Assembly (NCBI GenBank): GCA_944393275.1
Contig: CALXZQ010000029.1
Span: forward strand, 1-12,435
Length of the DNA: 12,435 nucleotides
Direction of reading: 5' to 3'
Origin: an uncultured Clostridia bacterium
GTDB taxonomy: Bacteria > Bacillota > Clostridia > TANB77 > CAG-508
In this document: in pieces, positions 6,680 to 12,435 of the stretch
Layout of the letters: each line of letters begins with the position of its first letter
Numbering within the stretch: position 1 is the stretch's first letter
Notes under the pieces: model-generated
Seen by the model: only the letters and a program-made list of their open reading frames with translations
Database searches by the model: none
What the model was told of the DNA's origin: nothing
Program-made: the position numbers and the translations under genes

Positions 6680-7954
6680 TCAATTTGTGGAAATAATTGA
6701 AATTGCTATATTTTTTTCCACAAAAACTTCATTCAAAATTTCTTTAATATAGTCTAAATTAACTGTTAAAAATTCGTCTAATATGTCAAAAGTATTCACT
6801 TTTTCTAAACAATCTATCATAAACATTTTTGCAATATCTGACACTTCGTTATATTCAGTAATATAACCCCCATATACTTTCTTTTTTATTCTTTCGAATT
6901 CCTCCTCTTGTATTCCTTTCTTTTTCAAAGATTTTATTTGTTTTATAAATTTTGATAGTACTTTTTCAGGTTCTTTTGATTGTCCCGCTAATAGCAAATA
7001 TGCAAAATCAGTAGAAGACTGATATTCAAATGTTATTTCAGATAATATTTCTCCATTATCATATAATTCTTTATACAATTTAGAACTATTACCTATAAGT
7101 ATATTGCATAATATCTCTATGGCAATGTTCTTCCTTACATATTCTTTTCCATATTTTGGTTTATCTTTTATTCCTATTACAAAAATTGGTGTGCTTATTT
7201 CCATCTTTTCTATTATCATAGATTTATTTATTTCTTCTGGCTCTTCAGGATAAATTCTTTTTATATCCTTATAGCTCTCCTTTTGAACTATCATATTTTT
7301 AGTTCGTTCTATAATTTCTTCTGGATTAAAATCTCCACATAGTGATATAACTATATTTGATGGATTATAAAATGTATTATAACAATCATATAAAATTTTT
7401 TTATTTATACTATTTACAGAATCTATAGTTCCTGCGGTATCTATTCTAACAGGATGATTTTTATATAAACACTGTAATACATTTTGATATACTCTAGAAG
7501 TCGGATCATCTTCATACATCCTAATTTCTTGACATATTATTCCTTTTTCTTTATTTACGTTTTCTCTTGTAAAATATGGATTTTGCACATAATCTAAAAG
7601 TTCTTTATATGCTTCATCAAAATTATCTGTACATTCTATTAAATATGCTGTATGTGTATCTGTAGTATAAGCATTTGCATTTACTCCTAAGGCTGTCAAA
7701 GTGTCTAAACTATTAGTTCCATTTTTTTGTTCAAACATTTTATGTTCCAAGAAATGTGCAACACCATCTGGAATAGTAATCTTTTTATTATTCTTAGGAT
7801 TAATAAAGCAATTATCTATAGATCCAAACTTTATTCCAACGATTGCATGTTTTTTATTAAAATTCTTTTTAGGAATTACGACTATTTTTAATCCACTTTC
7901 TAATTCTTCAATATAGGCTCTTTCTCCTATTTTTTTGCTTTCTAATATTTGCAT
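6680..7954 (-). CDS. yfmH: M16 family zinc metallopeptidase, catalytic subunit (YfmH-like)
   Basis: 424 aa, the usual length for single-unit M16B peptidases. The inverted zinc motif HFLEH is at residues 67-71 in VAHFLEHKMFE. The distal glutamates are Glu136 and Glu143 in EKGIICQEIRMYEDDP, seven apart as in pitrilysin. His67, His71 and Glu143 should bind zinc, with Glu70 the catalytic base. The C-terminal half is an M16 fold without an obvious R/Y pair; that pair is in the product of the upstream gene. Family knowledge places paired YfmF/YfmH proteins in Bacillota, named for an association with 5-aminopentanol modification of elongation factor P; the role here is inferred. The ATG at 7954 has AAGGAG overlapping the upstream TAA (gap 11 nt), so the pair should be translationally coupled. 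It ends in TGA, evidence for the standard code. Confidence 0.9.
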   Translation of the reverse strand: MQILESKKIGERAYIEELESGLKIVVIPKKNFNKKHAIVGIKFGSIDNCFINPKNNKKITIPDGVAHFLEHKMFEQKNGTNSLDTLTALGVNANAYTTDTHTAYLIECTDNFDEAYKELLDYVQNPYFTRENVNKEKGIICQEIRMYEDDPTSRVYQNVLQCLYKNHPVRIDTAGTIDSVNSINKKILYDCYNTFYNPSNIVISLCGDFNPEEIIERTKNMIVQKESYKDIKRIYPEEPEEINKSMIIEKMEISTPIFVIGIKDKPKYGKEYVRKNIAIEILCNILIGNSSKLYKELYDNGEILSEITFEYQSSTDFAYLLLAGQSKEPEKVLSKFIKQIKSLKKKGIQEEEFERIKKKVYGGYITEYNEVSDIAKMFMIDCLEKVNTFDILDEFLTVNLDYIKEILNEVFVEKNIAISIISTN

Positions 7955-7965
7955 CTCTTCTCTCC

Positions 7966-9237
7966 TTAATCTCTTAAAAAATATATTGTATTTATATTTA
8001 TTCTATTGGCTAGATTTATAATGTCTTTTTTGGTTACCTTCCCTATTTCAACTGCATAATTTATTAAATTTGACTTTTGATGTGAAAGTTCTTGCCCAAA
8101 ATAATAAGTTATTGTTGTATCCTGTTCATCCGAAATTCCTTTTATTGACGCTATTATGGTATTTTTAGCATTATATATATCTTCCTCTGAAAAATTACCA
8201 TTTTTTAGATCATCTAATTGCTCTTTTATTGTTTGTATTACTTTCTCATAATTTTTTATATCAATTCCACATTTTATAAAAATATTATTTTTAGGCTTTA
8301 AATATCTTGAACTTATAGTATAAGCCAAACTCTGGCTCTCCCTGACATTTTGAAATAACTTTGAATTTGCACTTCCTCCTAAAATCATATTATATATTAA
8401 AGCTACAAATGAGGTATTTTCTCTTTTTTCGCTTATATTAAGGCCTATTACAACTTTCCCTTGTGCCACTTTCATGCTTTCTGAAACTTCTTTTATAGTT
8501 TCACTATTTACTAAATCACTTCTTCCATATTGCACATTATATACTGCTACTCTATTTTGTAATTTACTTATATTTTTATCATTTTTTACAAGTGCTATTT
8601 GTTCATCTCCTATATTTCCTGATAAAAATATATCTATTTTTCCCGTATTTATTATTTGTTCATATCTTTCATAAAGATCTGTATTTTGAATATAATCTAA
8701 ATCTATCTTATACCCATATTTATATAATCCAAAAACTTTACCTTTATGCATTTCTTGTATACACCTGTAATATGAATAGGTATCTTTATTATCTATTTTA
8801 GAATCTATTATTTGCTTTAATTTTTCTTTTTCTGTTTCAAAATATTTTTCATCAAATTCCCCTTTTTTTATTATTGGATTGAATACTATATCAGATAAGA
8901 TTTTTATACTATTTTTTAAAACTTCATTATCATCATTCAAATATTTATCATTTATACTTTCTATATAGAATTTAAATACATGATTATCTCCACTTTTTTC
9001 TATGCCATAATCAAATACTGCACCATATAGTTCTTCTAGTCTTTTATTTATTTCTTCTTGTGTTTTATAGTTTTTACTTCCTCTATGCAATATTAGGTCT
9101 ATTAATGTATCTTTAGTTACATTTTCTCTAGTTAATGGTACTGTGATAAATATTGCAATTAAATTAGTTTTAAATTTTTCTGTTTTTATTGTATGAAGTT
9201 TTACACCTTCTTTTAAATTTATATACTTATAGTTCAT
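7966..9237 (-). CDS. yfmF: M16 family peptidase-like partner subunit (YfmF-like)
   Basis: 423 aa, similar in length to its downstream neighbour. It has the M16 fold signature but no HxxEH in its first domain, so it should not bind catalytic zinc. It does carry R299-ESQSLA-Y306 followed by SSRY, the conserved R/Y substrate-binding element of M16 C-terminal domains. In heterodimeric M16 enzymes one chain provides the zinc site and the other the R/Y element; that division is seen here. Cytoplasmic, with no signal peptide. The start is ATG at 9237, with AAAGGAG twelve bases upstream, a longer spacer than its neighbours, and no better in-frame start is available. A hairpin terminator lies upstream (9301-9342), so the pair forms its own operon. 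Confidence 0.85.
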   Translation of the reverse strand: MNYKYINLKEGVKLHTIKTEKFKTNLIAIFITVPLTRENVTKDTLIDLILHRGSKNYKTQEEINKRLEELYGAVFDYGIEKSGDNHVFKFYIESINDKYLNDDNEVLKNSIKILSDIVFNPIIKKGEFDEKYFETEKEKLKQIIDSKIDNKDTYSYYRCIQEMHKGKVFGLYKYGYKIDLDYIQNTDLYERYEQIINTGKIDIFLSGNIGDEQIALVKNDKNISKLQNRVAVYNVQYGRSDLVNSETIKEVSESMKVAQGKVVIGLNISEKRENTSFVALIYNMILGGSANSKLFQNVRESQSLAYTISSRYLKPKNNIFIKCGIDIKNYEKVIQTIKEQLDDLKNGNFSEEDIYNAKNTIIASIKGISDEQDTTITYYFGQELSHQKSNLINYAVEIGKVTKKDIINLANRININTIYFLRD

Positions 9238-9285
9238 ACCTTATATTTTCTCCTTTAATATTACTTTTCTACTCTTATTTTGCCT

Positions 9286-9314
9286 ATTATATTATTTTTT
9301 TAAACAAAAATAAA
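9286..9314 (-). promoter_or_regulatory. Possible promoter for the yfmF-yfmH pair
   Basis: A perfect TATAAT (9286-9291) lies about 49 nt ahead of the yfmF-like start. The -35 region 17 nt further on (TTTATT, 9309-9314) is poor and overlaps the upstream terminator. Some promoter is expected here because of that terminator, but in DNA this AT-rich the -10 match could be chance. Confidence 0.35.
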
Positions 9315-9342
9315 GATATAAATTTTTAAATTTATATCTTTA
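9301..9342 (-). terminator. Intrinsic terminator after the membrane glycosyltransferase gene
   Basis: A perfect 15-bp inverted repeat (9311-9325 and 9328-9342) with a 2-nt centre, followed on the minus strand by ATTTTTGTTT. It begins 6 nt past the glycosyltransferase stop. The stem is nearly all A-T, so its length must make up for low stability. Confidence 0.85.
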
Positions 9343-9348
9343 AATTCT

Positions 9349-10842
9349 TTAATATTTATAATATATATCGTATTTTCCAATTTTTCCATCATACCTAGAA
9401 TTTTCTTTTATATAATCCTTTATTTTCTTAGATTCTTGTGTCGAAATATTTCTAGTTTCATCATACAATAAAAAGTATGTATTAGTTTTAGATTTTACAT
9501 CTCCTAGTAATTTATTTTCTCCATCTTTTCCCCAGTTTCCAAGCATTGGCAAATCATAGTTTTGATTATTTCTTCCTAATGGAACCATGTATAGATTAGC
9601 TCTAGTATCAAATATGATTACATCAGATTCATTTTCCTTTTCTTTAATAAAGTTCATTACATCATCATATTCTGGTTCTCCTTCTATTACTTCTCCACTA
9701 CCTTTATATATAACTCCTCCATAAAATGGATGGTTTCTATCATATTTAATTTCAGCAGAATTTATAAATTCGTTATATACTATTACATTATAAATACTTC
9801 TTATAGCAAAAACTATTATAAATATTACTATTAATTTATTTATAGTTCCTAATATTATTTTTTTTGCTTCTTGTTCTAATTTAATCTTCTTGATATATAC
9901 ATATAAAATGTATATTAACAAAACAGCTGATATCACTATTGATGTAAGTATATGATATTTATTAAATATAGGATATGCCATAAATAAGTTCATAATGCTA
10001 AATACAACTAATATTTTAAACTTCTCATCTTTTATATTTTTCTTTTTGTTATCTCTGAATTGATATATTGCAGATATTATAGCTGATATAGGAATTGCAA
10101 GTAGCATTTGTACATATTGTGTTGAATCAAGAATTATATTTTTCTCTGCAAATTCACCTAATCCTAAAAATGTATAATTAATAAGGTTTTCAAGTTCATT
10201 ATTATAATATTCATATCCTAAAAAAATACATGATGGTATTGTTATAGTCACTATTAAAGTAATAATATTTTTTATTCTATTTTTACCAGACATTAAATAT
10301 ATAATTAGTCCTAAAATATAATATACACCTACATTTTGTTTAGTAATAAAAATTAAGAATGCTATTATGCCTTGAAAGATTATATTTGTATTTTTATTTT
10401 GTGCTTTTATTAAATTACTTACACCTAATACAAACATTGCTAAAGCTAGTGTTGTATAACTACCTCCTGCAGTATTTACACTTCTGAATAAGATACTCAA
10501 TATTGCAATCATTAGTATAGATATTTCTTTTTTAATATTTAAATTTATAAATAACTTATATATTGCCAAATATAAAATAAACATTATTACAAGATGATAT
10601 ATTCTATATACTAGAAAATTAGCACCAAATATTTTGAATACTAGACTTCCAGTCCAGAAAAACAATGGCATATGTATAACATTATTTTCGTTATATAGCG
10701 AAATTCCGTTATATAGCTTATATGTATTAGCAAAAGTCCAGAATTCGTCATTATTTCCTATATATAAAAAATTTGATGTTCCTATAATTGCCAAAGTTAT
10801 TAATATACCTACTAAAATATTACTTTTAATATTTTTCTTCAT
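9349..10842 (-). CDS. Membrane glycosyltransferase, GT-C/ArnT-PMT-like, substrate unknown
   Basis: 497 aa integral membrane protein with about ten hydrophobic segments and a C-terminal soluble domain (about 390-497). Right after the first helix, in the predicted first external loop, is NNDEFW (residues 30-35). Its Asp32-Glu33 pair matches the acidic motif of GT-C enzymes that use a lipid-phosphate sugar donor (PMT, ArnT and relatives). The rest of the first 150 residues, including HMPLFFWTGSLVFKIFG, also fits that family. The likely job is moving a sugar from a polyprenyl-phosphate carrier to a surface polymer or protein outside the membrane. ATG at 10842 follows GGAG with a short 5-nt spacer. 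The rpsU terminator ends only about 15 nt upstream, so transcription may be by read-through. Donor and acceptor cannot be read from the sequence. Confidence 0.68.
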   Translation of the reverse strand: MKKNIKSNILVGILITLAIIGTSNFLYIGNNDEFWTFANTYKLYNGISLYNENNVIHMPLFFWTGSLVFKIFGANFLVYRIYHLVIMFILYLAIYKLFINLNIKKEISILMIAILSILFRSVNTAGGSYTTLALAMFVLGVSNLIKAQNKNTNIIFQGIIAFLIFITKQNVGVYYILGLIIYLMSGKNRIKNIITLIVTITIPSCIFLGYEYYNNELENLINYTFLGLGEFAEKNIILDSTQYVQMLLAIPISAIISAIYQFRDNKKKNIKDEKFKILVVFSIMNLFMAYPIFNKYHILTSIVISAVLLIYILYVYIKKIKLEQEAKKIILGTINKLIVIFIIVFAIRSIYNVIVYNEFINSAEIKYDRNHPFYGGVIYKGSGEVIEGEPEYDDVMNFIKEKENESDVIIFDTRANLYMVPLGRNNQNYDLPMLGNWGKDGENKLLGDVKSKTNTYFLLYDETRNISTQESKKIKDYIKENSRYDGKIGKYDIYYKY

Positions 10843-10857
10843 ATCTACTCCATAAAC

Positions 10858-10887
10858 AAAAAGACGCCTTCCCTTTGGTAAGCGCCT
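10858..10887 (-). terminator. Terminator of rpsU
   Basis: On the minus strand, AGGCGCTTACC and GGGAAGGCGTCT pair over about ten positions (with G-U pairs and one mismatch) around a short A-rich loop. TTTTT (10858-10862) follows at once. The stem is notably GC-rich for this window. It starts 7 nt after the rpsU stop and ends within 8 nt of the glycosyltransferase ribosome binding site. Confidence 0.8.
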
Positions 10888-10894
10888 ATTTATA

Positions 10895-11065
10895 CTAAAA
10901 TTTTCTTTTTCTAGCTGCCTCTGATTTTTTCTTTCTCTTTACACTAGGTTTTTCGTAATGTTCTCTTTTACGAACTTCTTGTAAAACACCATTTCTAGCA
11001 CATTGTCTTTTAAATCTTTTTAATGCGTCTTCTATATTTCCATTATTAACTTTAACTTCTGACAT
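10895..11065 (-). CDS. rpsU: 30S ribosomal protein S21
   Basis: 56 aa, very basic: MSEVKVNNGNIEDALKRF at the start, then KRQCARNGVLQEVRKREHYEKP, ending in an Arg/Lys-rich tail (SEAARKRKF). This is the normal length and pattern of bacterial S21, which sits on the 30S platform near the anti-Shine-Dalgarno end of 16S rRNA and helps initiation. ATG at 11065 follows an exceptionally strong AAGGAGGGG. The gene has its own consensus promoter (11160-11189), a structured leader and a terminator, so it is largely monocistronic. Too few bases separate that terminator from the next gene for a full separate promoter. Confidence 0.97.
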   Translation of the reverse strand: MSEVKVNNGNIEDALKRFKRQCARNGVLQEVRKREHYEKPSVKRKKKSEAARKRKF

Positions 11066-11153
11066 TTAATTCCCCTCCTTCCGGTAATTACGTTCACTAA
11101 CGTGTGGGATTTCTTCTTTTGAAATAATACATAATATACTTATTTCAAATACA
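11066..11153 (-). promoter_or_regulatory. Structured 5' leader of rpsU
   Basis: With transcription starting near 11153, the leader has three possible hairpins in order. The first is a 10-bp perfect stem at the extreme 5' end (11118-11127 with 11140-11149, 12-nt loop). The second is a 5-bp stem with a 4-nt loop (11090-11094 with 11099-11103). The third is a 7-bp stem with one mismatch (11067-11074 with 11083-11090) that places the ribosome binding site in its loop and 3' arm. The second and third share base 11090, so both cannot form in full. No known riboswitch class was recognised. Confidence 0.4.
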
Positions 11154-11155
11154 TC

Positions 11156-11171
11156 ATACATTATAATGTAT
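11156..11171. repeat. Perfect 16-bp palindrome over the rpsU -10 box
   Basis: ATACATTATAATGTAT reads the same on both strands and contains the whole -10 hexamer (11160-11165). Its place and symmetry would suit a dimeric repressor, but part of the symmetry comes from the -10 itself. Confidence 0.45.
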
Positions 11172-11189
11172 ATTGCCTAATATTGTCAA
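11160..11189 (-). promoter_or_regulatory. Consensus sigma-A promoter of rpsU
   Basis: Perfect TTGACA (11184-11189) and perfect TATAAT (11160-11165) on the minus strand, separated by 18 nt. It is the best promoter in the window, as expected for a ribosomal protein gene. It lies about 81 nt past the nrdG stop. The stretch between shows no clear terminator, so some nrdDG transcripts may run into rpsU. Confidence 0.85.
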
Positions 11190-11270
11190 TACTACTTTTT
11201 TATTTTATACTTTATTAACTTCAATTTCAGTATTAGTATGTATTTCATTATAAATACTTTTAGCTTATAA

Positions 11271-11802
11271 CTACACTTCTTCAAATTCGTGTAATACTAT
11301 TCTATTTTCTTTTAATGTTTTTTGTACTTCTATTGTACGTTGATTACTAGAACCCTTGAACTTTAATGTTACATCTTTTAGGTTTTCCTCAAACTTTCCA
11401 TCTACAACTATGTCAAAATATGAGATTAGTTTTCTTGTTGTTTCAGATTCCTTTGACATCTTTTCTATAATATCTTTTTCAAAATTAAAGCCTGTATAAC
11501 ACCATATATTTTTTTCTGGGAATTTTTCTTTTACTATTTTTACTAGTTTTAATAATCCTTCTTGATTTTCTGGCTCCAGAGGTTCTCCTCCGAAGTAATG
11601 TCAATCCATTTATATAATCATGGTCTAAATCTTTAACAATTTCATCTATAGTTTCATCAGTAAATTTTTTACCATATTTAAAATTCCAGGCAATTTCATT
11701 AAAACAACCTTTGCAATGATGCCTACATCCACTTACAAATAATGAAACTCTTACTCCTTCTCCATTTGCTATATCCACTCTTTTTATATCTGCATAATGC
11801 AT
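11271..11802 (-). CDS. nrdG: Anaerobic ribonucleotide reductase activating protein NrdG, with a +1 frame interruption
   Basis: Radical SAM activase that uses a [4Fe-4S] cluster and S-adenosylmethionine to form the glycyl radical on NrdD. Frame one encodes MHYADIKRVDIANGEGVRVS and the cluster motif C26-RHH-C30-KG-C33, then runs to Leu70 (codon CTT, 11593-11595). One extra base (11592) then shifts the frame. Skipping it restores GGEPLEPENQEG and a complete normal C-terminus ending HEFEEV at 11271, 176 aa in all. Without the skip, 35 unrelated residues follow and translation stops at 11485, losing the SAM-contacting GGEP motif. I chose ATG 11802 (AGGAAG, 8-nt spacer) over GTG 11811. It starts 15 nt after the nrdD stop. 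The break may be a sequencing error, a true mutation or programmed frameshifting. Confidence 0.88.
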
Positions 11803-11817
11803 TTTTAGCACTTCCTT

Positions 11818-12435
11818 TTATAAATGTAATACTCTTGATTTTATTTCCTTCGTTTTTCCTACATTCCAAAAATTTTCTCCTAAATAACCACAGGTTCTTC
11901 TTGTTACATTCATTTTGCTATGATCTTTATTACCACAATTTGGACATTCCCATTCATCATTTTCGTTTATTATAATTTCTCCATCAAATCCACAAATATG
12001 ACAGTAATCAGATTTTGTATTAAATTCGGCATATTGTATGTTTTCATAAATAAACTTAACGATATCTTCTAAAGCTTTAAGATTGTTTTTCATATTTGGT
12101 ATTTCAATATAAGAGATTGCACCTCCAGAAGATATTGGTTGAAATTTGCTTTCAAATGTAAGCTTAGAAAAAGCATCTATTTTTTCTCTAACATCTACAT
12201 GGTATGAATTTGTATAATATCCTTTATCTGTTACATCTTCTATATCTCCAAATCTTTCTTTATCAATCTTTGCGAACCTATAACATAAGCTTTCTGCTGG
12301 TGTACCATATAGGGCAAACCCTAATCCAGTTTGCTCCTTCCATTTATCTGTTGTTTTCCTTAAATATTTCATAAGTCTTAATGCAAATTCTTCACCTTTA
12401 GGGTCTGTGTGACTTACACCTTTCATTAACTTTGT
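11818..12435 (-). CDS. nrdD: Anaerobic (class III) ribonucleoside-triphosphate reductase NrdD, C-terminal part
   Basis: Cut off by the right edge of the window: the frame is open through 12435 and only the last 205 residues are present of an enzyme usually around 700. NrdD reduces ribonucleoside triphosphates to deoxy forms without oxygen, using a glycyl radical. Counting from the Met at 12424-12426, the C-terminus has a zinc ribbon (Cys142, Cys145, Cys161, Cys164) and then RRTCGYLG, whose Gly180 is the radical site. Cys179 precedes it, as usual. KGVSHTDPKGEEFALRLMKYL near the start is also typical. It ends in TAA at 11818-11820, and nrdG follows 15 nt later, the standard operon order. Confidence 0.97.
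   Translation of the reverse strand, partial: TKLMKGVSHTDPKGEEFALRLMKYLRKTTDKWKEQTGLGFALYGTPAESLCYRFAKIDKERFGDIEDVTDKGYYTNSYHVDVREKIDAFSKLTFESKFQPISSGGAISYIEIPNMKNNLKALEDIVKFIYENIQYAEFNTKSDYCHICGFDGEIIINENDEWECPNCGNKDHSKMNVTRRTCGYLGENFWNVGKTKEIKSRVLHL

Noticed and set aside
11190..11270. Weak 6-bp hairpin (GTATTT/AAATAC) after nrdG as its terminator.
   Set aside because: It is short, all A-T except one pair, and lacks a T-run.

Overview
The window is very AT-rich, and every convincing gene lies on the minus strand, so transcription runs from position 12435 towards position 1. Anaerobic class III ribonucleotide reductase genes, a Spo0E-family sporulation phosphatase, strong AAGGAGG-type ribosome binding sites and TGA used as a stop codon (6680-6682) point to a low-GC, anaerobic, spore-forming Bacillota, most likely Clostridia and possibly an uncultured gut lineage. 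The species cannot be named from this sequence alone.

Right part (about 9300-12435), housekeeping genes. The window opens inside nrdD, which is followed by its activase gene nrdG. nrdG carries a one-base (+1) frame interruption at a CTT-CGG site just before the conserved GGEP motif. Next comes rpsU (56 aa) with a consensus promoter, a structured leader and a terminator. A GT-C-like membrane glycosyltransferase of unknown substrate follows, ending in a strong hairpin terminator.

Middle part (about 6385-9290). Two M16 metallopeptidase-family genes, yfmF-like and yfmH-like, are translationally coupled. The HxxEH zinc site lies in one product and the R/Y substrate-binding pair in the other, so they probably act as a heterodimer. 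Downstream is a 46-codon Spo0E-like gene with its own promoter.

Left part (5-6334), a type IV secretion-like (T4SS) apparatus. In transcription order it has three paralogous VirB2/TrbC-like pilin genes, a PrgI/VirB3-like protein, a membrane-anchored protein resembling a VirB4 N-terminal domain, the VirB4 ATPase, and a VirB6/TrbL-like polytopic protein. The pilin genes are separated by hairpins and a second promoter: pilin A, hairpin, pilin B, strong terminator, promoter, pilin C plus apparatus. This layout could make a large excess of pilin over machine. No relaxase, coupling protein, integrase or attachment site is visible, and the right-hand neighbours are core chromosomal genes. The system may therefore be a resident chromosomal T4SS rather than an obvious mobile element, though the operon continues past the left edge.
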